NCBI RefSeq assembly: GCF_020740895.1
Contig: NZ_JAILXP010000020.1
Location: forward strand, 1-36,354
Direction: 5' to 3'
From: Streptomyces sp. UNOB3_S3
Lineage (GTDB): Bacteria > Actinomycetota > Actinomycetes > Streptomycetales > Streptomycetaceae
Length of the DNA: 36,354 bases
The notes under the pieces were generated by a model, which worked only from the letters and a program-made list of their open reading frames with translations, did no database searches and was not told the DNA's origin. Positions within the stretch are counted from its first letter, which is position 1. Each line of letters opens with the position of its first letter. This document shows, piece after piece, positions 8,616 through 16,214 of this stretch. The translations under genes were made by a program, and so were the position numbers.

Positions 8616-8834
8616 TCAGTGGCAGATGTATCGCTTCACGCCGTCCCGGATCTCGAAGATCGGGGAACTGCATCCTCTGGGGCAGGGAGGCGGAACGGCA
8701 GCCTGATTGATCTTGCGTTCCGGGGGGTCGTTGCACACCGAGCAGTACCAACCTGGTGCTTGTCCTGGTGTCACATCCCACCACAAGGGATTGCGGCACC
8801 GGTTGCAGTGCATGAGCGGGGTGCGATCCGGCAT
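8616..8834 (-). CDS. Small Cys-rich (zinc-ribbon-like) protein, 72 aa
   Basis: A soluble small protein with two Cys clusters: HCNRC then YCSVC (a C-x2-C pair repeated about 21 residues apart, the form of a four-Cys zinc ribbon), and further on CPRGC and a C-terminal Cys-His. The Trp-Trp and Gly-Trp between the first two knuckles fit a beta-ribbon core. I do not recognise a named family. The ATG at 8834 is the cleanest start, with a weak GGGGA upstream. A longer form beginning at a GTG overlapping the stop of the upstream 46-aa gene (GTGA, 8951-8954) is possible; its extra 40 residues look non-conserved in composition. It lies in a small accessory block with the next two genes. Confidence 0.6.
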   Translation of the reverse strand: MPDRTPLMHCNRCRNPLWWDVTPGQAPGWYCSVCNDPPERKINQAAVPPPCPRGCSSPIFEIRDGVKRYICH

Positions 8835-8950
8835 GCTGTCATCGTTCCCCGGTGGCGGGCCCTCCGTCTCGGTTTCGCCGAGCTTGCACTCGGACAGAGG
8901 GGCCGGTCCTGTGAGGGTGCCAGTCCGATGGCACCGTGGCTGACACGGCG

Positions 8951-9091
8951 TCACTGATTGCCGCACTCGTTGCACGCGTAGGCGGTCTGGCTGGTGCAGT
9001 TGCCCCAGTCGTCGTACTCGTAGACGACGGACTTGGTTCCGTTGCATCCTTCGCGGTCGCAGGAAATGGCCTGGTCTTCTTCGTGCCCCAC
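8951..9091 (-). CDS. 46-aa Cys-rich micro-protein (zinc-ribbon-like)
   Basis: A 47-codon frame starting at GTG 9091 and preceded by a strong AAGGAG ribosome site at about 9 nt. The product has CDREGC (Cys11, Cys16), a single Cys32 near the middle and CNECG at the end (Cys40, Cys43), a spacing able to bind one zinc ion. About 35 of the codons end in G or C, as expected for a Streptomyces gene. Its TGA overlaps a GTG that could start a longer form of the next gene, so the two are probably co-translated. It is divergent from the XRE-type regulator gene. Function unknown; a target or partner of that regulator is an inference from position only. Confidence 0.6.
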   Translation of the reverse strand: MGHEEDQAISCDREGCNGTKSVVYEYDDWGNCTSQTAYACNECGNQ

Positions 9092-9174
9092 CGCGCTCAG
9101 CTCCTTCCCTGATTCGGGGGTCCTCGCACTGCCGGGGATCGTCCTGCGAGGCGTGCGTACCGCCTAGCGGCCCC

Positions 9175-9198
9175 GTGTAGGCCGGCTGTCGGCCACAC
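9175..9198 (+). promoter_or_regulatory. Inverted repeat just upstream of the XRE regulator gene (possible operator)
   Basis: GTGT-A-GGCCG (9175-9184) pairs with CGGCCACAC (9190-9198) around a 5-nt loop, 9 bp with one bulged A. It ends 7 nt before the ATG at 9206, where no Shine-Dalgarno sequence is visible. It may be an autoregulatory operator or part of the transcript start of a leaderless or weakly translated gene. Confidence 0.4.
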
Positions 9199-9205
9199 TT
9201 GCCGC

Positions 9206-10407
9206 ATGACCGGCAGCATCGGGGCCAACATCCGGCATCTGCGTGAACGGATCGGCTGGAGTCAGGCGCGCTTGGCGCGGGAGACTTGCCGTGCGGCTGG
9301 GGTCGCCGGCGCTCCCATCGGCCGCCAGGAGATCAGCCGGTACGAAACGGGCAGACGAAAGCCGCGGGAGTGGCTCCCCTTCCTTGCCGCCGCTCTCGGC
9401 GTATCCGTAGAGACGATTACAGGGCCCCCGCTCGCCATCGAGCCGCCCCTGCCATCGCTGACGGACTACCTGCCCGCAGCTGATCCGTTGACATCGCTCA
9501 AGGCCCGCAGGGGACGTCGTGTCGGTACGACCACCGTCATCGACCTACGCCAGCGTGTACATGGTCTGAGGCTCGCGGACGACGTGATCGCAGGTGGAGA
9601 CCTCATCCGTCCGGCCCTGCGGGAGCTGCGTTCCGCTGTCAGGCTGTATCGCGAGTCCAGCCACAGCGAAAGCACGGGCCGGGACATCCTCGCGCAGATC
9701 GGCGAGTTGGCGCAGATCACGGGATGGATCGCCAGCGACGCCGGGCAGCACGCGGAGGCGGAGGCGGTGTATCGCCTGGGCATCTGTGCGGCACGGCAGG
9801 CGGGGGACATGACGCTCGTGGGGAACCTTGCCGGATCGCTTGCCTACCAGCTCAGCAACACAGGGCGCGAGAGGGAGGGCACACGACTCGCGCGGGCGGC
9901 ACTGGACGGTGCTGGTCCGGATGCCCCGCCCAAGGCTCGGGCCCTGTATCTGGACCGTGTGGCATGGGCCCATGCCAAGACAGGGCAGCGCAACCCGCCA
10001 TTCGGGCTCTGGGAGAAGCGGGCGAAGCGCTGGCACAAGACAGCGCCGGGACGGAGTCGCCGGGCTACCTGTACTGGGTGGATGCCGGGGAGCTCCACGT
10101 CATGGAGTCGCGCGTCTACACAGAACTGCGTCGTCCCCTCCGTGCTGTTCCACTGCTCCGGGACGTTCTGGGCCGATACGACCCCACGCACGCTCGCGAA
10201 CTGGCCCTCTACCTGTCATGGCTGGCCGTCGCCCTGATCGATGCCAACGAGCCGGAAGAGGCGGCCGTGACAGCCGAGCGGATCATCGCCCTGTCCGCCG
10301 ACCTGGCCAGTGACAGGACGGCAGAGCGAATCAAGGTCGTGTTCTCTCGGCTTGCGGACTTCCGGGACGTCCCGGAAGTCCGCGGACTGCTCGACGGCAC
10401 GGCGTGA
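9206..10407 (+). pseudogene. XRE-family HTH regulator with TPR-like C-terminal domain, frameshifted
   Basis: The N-terminal 75 residues are an XRE/Cro helix-turn-helix (LRERIGWSQARLARE, then RQEISRYETGRRKP). The rest is an Ala/Leu-rich helical repeat region typical of Streptomyces regulators with a TPR-like sensor domain. The reading frame that starts at ATG 9206 loses the family pattern at about 9981-9990. The other frame picks it up from 9988 (AQPAIRALGEAGEALAQ, YLYWVDAGELHVME, RELALYLSWLAVAL) and runs to the stop at 10407. One missing base in this short interval explains it, and the rejoined product would be about 400 aa. Everything else is intact, so the lesion is recent or a sequencing error. 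The first frame alone would end in a garbled tail at 10237. Confidence 0.8.
10354..10383. repeat. 30-bp perfect palindrome in the 3' end of the XRE regulator gene
   Basis: Bases 10354-10368 are the exact reverse complement of 10369-10383, with no spacer. In the regulator's frame the palindrome encodes the conserved Phe-Arg-Asp-Val-Pro-Glu-Val segment, and the opposite strand reads the same peptide. It lies 24 nt before the stop and faces the convergent PAP2-like gene. Confidence 0.9.
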
Positions 10408-10426
10408 AGCCCCAGCCTCCCGGCCT

Positions 10427-10449
10427 GGCCCGGCCCATGCCGCCGGGCC
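10427..10449. terminator. Hairpin between convergent genes
   Basis: GGCCCGGC (10427-10434) pairs with GCCGGGCC (10442-10449) around a 7-nt loop in the 53-nt gap between the regulator and the convergent PAP2-like gene. A bidirectional terminator is the simplest reading. Confidence 0.5.
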
Positions 10450-10460
10450 GACCCGATTCC

Positions 10461-11459
10461 CTACCGCACCCGTTCCGTCGTCGTGCGGGTGCGCCGCCCG
10501 CCCGGGGCCACCGGTTCCGGGCGGGACGGGGCCCGGCGGCGTTGCCTCGGTGCCCGGCCGGCGGGGTTGCCCGCGCTCGGGCCGCTCGGACCAGCGTCCC
10601 GCCGGTCGTCCTTGATCGCCACATGGCGGGGCAGCCGGTGGGGCAGCGCCCCGAACCACGCCCGGGACAGCGCGAGGCCGAGCGCCAGGCAGAGCAGGCC
10701 GCCCACCGCGTCCAGCCAGAAGTGATTGGCGGTCGACACGATCACCACCAGGGTCGCCACCGGGTAGAGCACCCCCAGCACCCGTACCCACACCGGCCGC
10801 GCCAGCGACGCGATGATGACACCGCACCAGGTCGACCAGCCGATGTGCATCGAGGGCATCGCCGCGTACTGGTTGGAGACGTCCGCGAGATTGCCCGAGG
10901 CCATCGAGCCCCAGGTGTGGTGGACGACGACCGTGTCGACGAAGCCGAGGTCCTCCATCAGCCGTGGTGGAGCGAGCGGATACAGGTAGTAGCCGAGCAG
11001 GGCCACACCCGTGGTGGCGAACAGCGTCAGCCGCGCCGCCGCGTACCGCCCGGGATGCCAGCGGTAGAGCCAGACCAGCACGCCGACGGTCAGTACGAAG
11101 TGCAGCGTCGCGTAGTAGTAGTTCATGCCCACGATCAGCCACGTCACCGAATTCACGGCCCGGTTGACCGTGTGCTCCACGGCGATGTGGAGGCTCTGCT
11201 CGACCTGCCAGATCCAGTCGGCGTTGCGCAGCGCGGCGGCTCTCTGCTCCGGTACCGCGTTGCGGATGAGCGAGTACGTCCAGTAACTCACCGCGATCAG
11301 CAGTACCTCGAACCACAGGCGTGGGCGCCGTGGCGCACGGGGCCGTCGCGGACGGAAGCGCTCCGCCCGCGAGCGGCCCGCGCCCGGCGCGCCACCCGCC
11401 TCGGTGGGTGGCGCGTCGGCCGTGCGGCCTTCCAGGGTCTTTGCTGTCGCTTCACCCAT
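10461..11459 (-). CDS. PAP2-superfamily integral membrane protein
   Basis: A 332-aa polytopic membrane protein with about six membrane segments and the two His motifs of the PAP2/phosphatidic-acid-phosphatase fold: SMHIGW (first His) and ANHFWLD near the end of the membrane domain. It resembles the inositol-phosphorylceramide-synthase-like/DUF phosphatase group of actinobacteria, which acts on lipid-linked phosphates; the substrate is unknown. The N-terminal 45 residues and C-terminal 55 residues are Arg/Pro-rich cytoplasmic tails. ATG 11459 was taken as start, but it has no good ribosome site; a GTG at 11516 is an alternative. A membrane protein gene in this position next to glnE and the mal genes is familiar from Streptomyces chromosomes. 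Confidence 0.8.
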   Translation of the reverse strand: MGEATAKTLEGRTADAPPTEAGGAPGAGRSRAERFRPRRPRAPRRPRLWFEVLLIAVSYWTYSLIRNAVPEQRAAALRNADWIWQVEQSLHIAVEHTVNRAVNSVTWLIVGMNYYYATLHFVLTVGVLVWLYRWHPGRYAAARLTLFATTGVALLGYYLYPLAPPRLMEDLGFVDTVVVHHTWGSMASGNLADVSNQYAAMPSMHIGWSTWCGVIIASLARPVWVRVLGVLYPVATLVVIVSTANHFWLDAVGGLLCLALGLALSRAWFGALPHRLPRHVAIKDDRRDAGPSGPSAGNPAGRAPRQRRRAPSRPEPVAPGGRRTRTTTERVR

Positions 11460-11576
11460 AGGGAAAGAGTCTGCCAGACAGTGGTCGTCGGCAGATCGGC
11501 CACCCGTCCGGTTCACGCCACCTACGCCCCGGTTCGTCCTTCTTCGGGCGGCCGGGGCCGGGCGGCTGTACGAGGC

Positions 11577-12626
11577 CTACGTACGCGTGCCCGGAGCCGA
11601 CGCGGTGGAGCCCCTGACGACCAGTTCGGGCAGGAAGACGAACTCGCCGTACGGCGCGGGCGTCCCGCCTATCTCCTCCAGCAGCGCGCGCACCGCGGCC
11701 TGCCCCATCGACTGGACCGGCTGCCGGATCGTGGTCAGCGGCGGATCGGTGAACGCGATGAGCGGGGAGTCGTCGAAGCCCACCACCGAGATGTCGCGCG
11801 GGACTTCGAGACCGTGCTGCCGCGCCGCCCGGACCACCCCCAGCGCCATCATGTCGCTGGCGCACACCACCGCCGTGCACCCCCGGTCGATCAACGCGGC
11901 GGCCGCCGCCTGACCACCCTCAAGAGTGAACAGCGAATGCTGGATCAGCTCCTCGGCCTCCTCGCGGCCCATGGCGAGCTGCTCCCGCATGCTGTCCAGG
12001 AAGCCCTCGATCTTCCGCTGCACGGGAACGTACCGGCGGGGCCCGAGGGCCAGTCCTATCCGGCGGTGGCCCAGCGCGGCCAAATGGGTGACGGCCAGCC
12101 GTACGGCCGCCCGGTCGTCGGGGGAGACGAAGGGCGCCCGGACCTCCGCCGAGAAGCCGTTGATCAGCACGAACGGCACGCCCTGGGCGCGCAGCCGGGC
12201 GTAGCGCTGCGGGTCCGCCGAGGTGTCCGCGTGGAGCCCGGAGACATAGATGATCCCGGCGACGCCACGGTCGACCAGCATCTCCGTGAGCTCGTCCTCC
12301 GTGGAGCCGCCCGGTGTCTGGGTCGCCAGCACCGGCGTATAGCCCTGGCGGGTCAGCGCCTGCCCTATGACCTGCGCGAACGCCGGAAAGATGGGGTTGT
12401 CCAGCTCCGGGGTGATCAGTCCCACGAGGCCCGCGCTGCGCTGCCGCAGCCGTACCGGCCGCTCGTAGCCGAGCACGTCGAGCGCGGCCAGCACTCCCTC
12501 GCGGGTGGAGGCGGCGACCCCCGGCTTTCCGTTGAGGACGCGGCTGACGGTTGCTTCGCTGACACCCGCCTGGGCTGCGATATCGGAGAGCCGGGCGGTC
12601 ACAGGAGGTGACTGTACCGGTCGCAT
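11577..12626 (-). CDS. malR: MalR: LacI-family maltose/maltodextrin repressor
   Basis: A 349-aa LacI/GalR-type repressor. The HTH is at about 9-35 (ARLSDIAAQAGVSEATVSRV), followed by the hinge, then a periplasmic-binding-protein-like sensor domain (VGLITPELDNPIF, CASDMMALGVVRA, ISVVGFDDSPL, LTTIRQP). It is expected to repress maltodextrin and amylase genes until the inducer binds. The ATG at 12626 begins 1 nt after the aglA stop, with GGTGGG inside the aglA end as ribosome site, so translation is probably coupled. A GTG at 12602 would give the usual N-terminus of this family (VTARLSDIAA) but has no ribosome site. Here malR is last in the minus-strand row malE-malF-malG-aglA-malR. Confidence 0.9.
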   Translation of the reverse strand: MRPVQSPPVTARLSDIAAQAGVSEATVSRVLNGKPGVAASTREGVLAALDVLGYERPVRLRQRSAGLVGLITPELDNPIFPAFAQVIGQALTRQGYTPVLATQTPGGSTEDELTEMLVDRGVAGIIYVSGLHADTSADPQRYARLRAQGVPFVLINGFSAEVRAPFVSPDDRAAVRLAVTHLAALGHRRIGLALGPRRYVPVQRKIEGFLDSMREQLAMGREEAEELIQHSLFTLEGGQAAAAALIDRGCTAVVCASDMMALGVVRAARQHGLEVPRDISVVGFDDSPLIAFTDPPLTTIRQPVQSMGQAAVRALLEEIGGTPAPYGEFVFLPELVVRGSTASAPGTRT

Positions 12627-12627
12627 G

Positions 12628-14292
12628 TCAGACTGCCCACCACACGCAGGAATCCGAGGGGATCCGTACCGTACCGCCCGTGCAGCGACCTTCCGGGATG
12701 GAAATGGCCAGGGCAGTGCTCGCCAGCACCGGACGGCCCGGCACCGGCAGCGTCACCTCGTCACCCAGAGTGTTGAGCGTGCACACGAAACCCGGCCGGG
12801 AGAACATCAGCACCCCCTCCGGGGCGTCCAGCCAGGTCATCTCGCCGTCGCCCAGTCCCGGCAGCTCCCGCCGCACGGCCAGCGCCGAGCGGTAGAGCTC
12901 CAGCGTGGAGCGCGGGTCCCCCGACTGCGCCGCCACCGACAGCTCCGCCCACTCGGCCGGCTGCGGCAGCCAGCTGCCGCCGGGCCCGAAGCCGTACGGG
13001 GCCTCCTCGCCCGACCACGGCAGCGGCACCCGGCAGCCGTCGCGCAGCCCGTCCTGGCCGTCGCCCCGGAAGAACGCCGGGTCCTGCCGCACCTCGTCCG
13101 GCAGCTCCACGACCTCAGGCAGCCCCAGCTCCTCGCCCTGGTAGACATAGGCCGAGCCCGGCAGCGCCAGCATCAGCAGGCCCGCCGCCCGCGCCCGGCG
13201 CAGCCCCAGCGCCATGTCGCCGGCGCCGTAGCGCGTGGGGTGCCGCACCACGTCGTGGTTGGACAGCACCCAGGTGGTGGGCGCCCCCACCGAACGCGTC
13301 GCCGCCAGCGAGGCGTCGATCACGGTCCGCATCTCCGCCGCGTCCCAGTCGCAGGTCAGGAACTGGAAGTTGAACGCCTGGTGGAGCTCGTCCGGCCGGA
13401 CGTACAGCGCGAGCCGCTCCGACGTCGGCGCCCACGCCTCCGCCACACCGATCCGCTCGCCCGGGTAGGAGTCCAGCAACTCCCGCCAGGAGCGGTGGAT
13501 CTCGTGCACCCCGTCCTGGTCGAAGAACGGCAGCACCTGCGCGCCGATCAGCTTGGCCTGCTCGGTGCGGCCGATGTCCGGCAGCCCCGGCGCCTTGACC
13601 ATGCCGTGCGCCACGTCGATGCGGAAGCCGTCCACGCCCAGGTCCAGCCAGAACCGCAGCACGGACGCGAACTCCTCGCGGACCTCGGGGTTCTCCCAGT
13701 TGAGGTCCGGCTGCTCGGACGCGAACAGATGGAGGTACCACTCGCCCGGGGCGCCGTCCGGCCCGGTCGTCCGGGTCCAGGCCGGGCCGCCGAAGACGGA
13801 CTCCCAGTCGTTCGGCGGGAGTTCACCGTCCGCACCCCTGCCCGGACGGAAGTGGTAGCGCTCGCGGGCCGTCCCCCCCGGACGGTCCGCGAGCGCCTCC
13901 TCGAACCAGGCGTGCCGGTCCGAGGTGTGGTTGGGCACGATGTCGACGATCACCCGCAGCCCCAGCCGGTGGGCCTCCCGCACCAGGTCGTCCGCGTCCG
14001 GCAGCTGCCCGAACAGCGGGTCCACCGCCCGGTAGTCCGCGACGTCGTAGCCCCCGTCCGCCTGCGGCGAGGCGTAGAACGGCGTCAGCCACAGCGCGTC
14101 CACGCCCAGCCCCGCCAGATACGGCAGCCGCTCGCGGATCCCGCGCAGGTCGCCGATGCCGTCGCCGTCGCTGTCGGCGAACGAGCGCACGTACACCTGG
14201 TAGATGACGGCGCTGCGCCACCAGCCGTCCGCCGCCCGCGCGGCGTCGGCGGGGGCGTCCGGGCGGACGGAGGGCGCGAGGTCCTGGGTCAT
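12628..14292 (-). CDS. aglA: AglA: cytoplasmic GH13 alpha-glucosidase
   Basis: A 554-aa GH13 (oligo-1,6/alpha-glucosidase type) enzyme that hydrolyses imported maltose and maltodextrins. The catalytic triad is visible: nucleophile Asp226 in DGFRIDVAHG, acid/base Glu285 in IGVAEAWAP, and Asp347 in LSNHDVVRH. The first conserved region is DIVPNHTSD at 117-125. There is no signal peptide, so it acts inside the cell on substrates brought in by MalEFG, whose genes lie upstream. ATG 14292 has an AGGA 6 nt upstream. It is separated from malG by 112 nt of repeat-rich sequence and coupled to malR by a 1-nt gap. Confidence 0.92.
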   Translation of the reverse strand: MTQDLAPSVRPDAPADAARAADGWWRSAVIYQVYVRSFADSDGDGIGDLRGIRERLPYLAGLGVDALWLTPFYASPQADGGYDVADYRAVDPLFGQLPDADDLVREAHRLGLRVIVDIVPNHTSDRHAWFEEALADRPGGTARERYHFRPGRGADGELPPNDWESVFGGPAWTRTTGPDGAPGEWYLHLFASEQPDLNWENPEVREEFASVLRFWLDLGVDGFRIDVAHGMVKAPGLPDIGRTEQAKLIGAQVLPFFDQDGVHEIHRSWRELLDSYPGERIGVAEAWAPTSERLALYVRPDELHQAFNFQFLTCDWDAAEMRTVIDASLAATRSVGAPTTWVLSNHDVVRHPTRYGAGDMALGLRRARAAGLLMLALPGSAYVYQGEELGLPEVVELPDEVRQDPAFFRGDGQDGLRDGCRVPLPWSGEEAPYGFGPGGSWLPQPAEWAELSVAAQSGDPRSTLELYRSALAVRRELPGLGDGEMTWLDAPEGVLMFSRPGFVCTLNTLGDEVTLPVPGRPVLASTALAISIPEGRCTGGTVRIPSDSCVWWAV

Positions 14293-14404
14293 GTACGTCC
14301 TATCGGTTCGTAGGGTCGCTGGTTGGCTGGCTGGCTGGTTCGCCGGTTCGCTGTCGGTTCGGGGTGCGTCTCGGGGGTGCGTCGTCCGCGGGCGGGCCGC
14401 CGGG
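14293..14404 (-). other. Repeat-rich spacer between malG and aglA
   Basis: On the plus strand this 112-nt gap carries a CTGG microsatellite (14319-14338) flanked by several CGGTTCG/GGTTCG copies. The other junctions of this cluster are 8 nt, 1 nt or overlapping, so the spacer stands out. I see no strong hairpin; it may hold an internal promoter or an RNA-processing site. Confidence 0.45.
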
Positions 14405-15268
14405 TCAGCCCTTGGTGCCGCCCGCGGTGAGCCCGGCGACCAGGTGCCGCTGGGCGAGGAAGAAGACCACGCCGGCCGGGACGGTGATGAGCACGGCCGC
14501 CGCCGTCATCAGCCCCCACTCGGCCTTCTGCTGGCCCACGAAGGTCTGGAGGCCCACGGCGAGCGTGTAGTGCTCCTCGCTGCTCATGAACTGGGAGGCG
14601 AAGGCGACCTCGCCCCAGGCCGTGATGAAGGAGTAGAACGCGGTGACGGCCAGCCCCGGCCGGGCCAGCGGCACGATCAGCCGCCAGAACGTGCCGAAGG
14701 GCGTCAGCCCGTCCACCCGGCCCGCCTCGTCGATCTCGGCGGGGATCGTGTCGAAGTAGCCCTTGAGCATCCACGCGCAGAACGGCACCGAGACCGAGCA
14801 GTAGGTGACGATCAGGCCGGCGTAGGAGTCGAGGAGCTCCAGCTCTCCGAGGAGGTTGTAGAGCGGCACGATCAGCACCGCCATCGGGAACATCTGGACG
14901 ACGAGGAACGTCCACATCAGCGGCCGGTGGCCGGGGAAGCGCATCCGCGAGACGGCGTACCCGGCGCTCGCCGCGACCAGCACGCCCAGCACGGTCGCCC
15001 CGAGGGCGACGACGACGGAGTTGCCGAACCACGTCAGGAACTTCGTCTCGCCCAGCACATGGGTGTAGTTGTCCAGGCTGAAGCCCACGAGGCGGGTGGG
15101 CTCCTGCCAGCCGTCGCGGCCGCGCAGCGACACGAAGACGACGAACAGCACGGGGAAGAGCGCCACGGCCGAGGCGACGATCAGCGCGGTGTGCAGGGCG
15201 GCCGAGGCCGCCCGGGAGCGCTCGCCGCGGGGGCGGACGCGAGGGGTGGTGCTGGTGTTGCTCGTCAT
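14405..15268 (-). CDS. malG: MalG: maltose/maltodextrin ABC transporter permease
   Basis: A 287-aa inner permease subunit of the CUT1-type sugar ABC importer, with six membrane segments. The EAA loop that docks the ATPase is IDEAGRVDGLTPFGTFWRLI. The ATG at 15268 overlaps the malF stop by 4 nt (ATGA) and has GGAGG upstream, so it is translationally coupled to malF. The ATPase subunit is not in the window; in Streptomyces the shared ATPase MsiK serves this role from another locus. Confidence 0.93.
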   Translation of the reverse strand: MTSNTSTTPRVRPRGERSRAASAALHTALIVASAVALFPVLFVVFVSLRGRDGWQEPTRLVGFSLDNYTHVLGETKFLTWFGNSVVVALGATVLGVLVAASAGYAVSRMRFPGHRPLMWTFLVVQMFPMAVLIVPLYNLLGELELLDSYAGLIVTYCSVSVPFCAWMLKGYFDTIPAEIDEAGRVDGLTPFGTFWRLIVPLARPGLAVTAFYSFITAWGEVAFASQFMSSEEHYTLAVGLQTFVGQQKAEWGLMTAAAVLITVPAGVVFFLAQRHLVAGLTAGGTKG

Positions 15269-16206
15269 CGCGAGGCCTCCTGTCGGGCGAGCGTCCGGCG
15301 GTAGAAGACGGCGAAGACCAGGAGGAGGGAGAGGATGAGGATCCCGTAGGTCGCCGAGCCCGCGTAGTCGCGGATGCCCTGGAAGGCGAGCCGGTAGGAG
15401 TACGTCACCAGGATCTCGCTCTCCGAGCTGGCCCCCGCGCCGATCAGCAGGTAGACGACCTGGAACATGTTGAACGTCCAGATCACGCCGAGCAGGATCA
15501 CCGTCCCGCTGACCTCCCGCAGCCCCGGCAGCGTCACATGCCGGAAGCGCTGCCACGGCGAGGCGCCGTCCATCTCGGCCGCCTCGTGGAGCTCTGCGGG
15601 GATGGCCTGGAGGCCGCCCAGGATGGCCACCATCATGAACGGCACGCCCAGCCAGACGTTGACCGCGACCGCCGACACCTTCTGGAGGAAGCTGTCGCCG
15701 AGCCAGTCCACCGGGTCCAGGCCCAGCGTGGTCATGAAGGAGTTGAGGACGCCGTACTTCTCGTTGAAGATCAGCCGCCAGGAGAACGTGGCGACGAACG
15801 CGGGCACCGCCCAGGGCAGCACCAGCAGCACCCGGTACAGCGTCCGGAACTTCATCTTCCGGTTGAGCAGCAGCGCCAGCCCCAGGCCGATGGTGTAGTG
15901 GAGCACCACACAGGACGCCGTCCACACGACCGTCCAGCCCAGCCGCGAGTAGAAGTGGCCCTCCTGGCCGGAGAGCACCTTCCAGTAGTTGTCGAGGCCG
16001 ACGAACTGGTACGTCGACGGGATGTGGTTGACGCCGATCGTCCGGCCGACATTGGCCTCGTTGGCGTCGGTGAAGGACAGATAGACGCCCCGCCCCAGCG
16101 GATACCCGACGAGGACCGCCAGGACGATGACGACGGGCAGCACCATCGCCCACGCGTACCAGTGCGTGCCGAAGGAGCGCTTGACCCGGGTGACGACAGT
16201 GGCCAT
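15265..16206 (-). CDS. malF: MalF: maltose/maltodextrin ABC transporter permease
   Basis: A 313-aa permease partner of MalG, with about six membrane segments and the EAA motif EAAEMDGASPWQRFRHVTLP. The start is ATG 16206 (MATVVTRVKRSFG); a longer frame upstream only shadows malE. The gap to malE is 8 nt, and the ribosome site GAGGAG lies inside the malE end. It lacks the extra large periplasmic loop of enterobacterial MalF. Confidence 0.93.
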   Translation of the reverse strand: MATVVTRVKRSFGTHWYAWAMVLPVVIVLAVLVGYPLGRGVYLSFTDANEANVGRTIGVNHIPSTYQFVGLDNYWKVLSGQEGHFYSRLGWTVVWTASCVVLHYTIGLGLALLLNRKMKFRTLYRVLLVLPWAVPAFVATFSWRLIFNEKYGVLNSFMTTLGLDPVDWLGDSFLQKVSAVAVNVWLGVPFMMVAILGGLQAIPAELHEAAEMDGASPWQRFRHVTLPGLREVSGTVILLGVIWTFNMFQVVYLLIGAGASSESEILVTYSYRLAFQGIRDYAGSATYGILILSLLLVFAVFYRRTLARQEASR

Positions 16207-16214
16207 GGGGGTCT

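Noticed and set aside
12579..12602. GTG 12602 as malR start
   Set aside because: It would match the usual family N-terminus, but its upstream bases are anti-Shine-Dalgarno (CACCTCCTG); ATG 12626 with GGTGGG and coupling to aglA fits better.
14405..16153. 582-codon minus frame covering malG and part of malF
   Set aside because: Only the part from ATG 15268 is malG; the upstream portion reads malF in a wrong frame.
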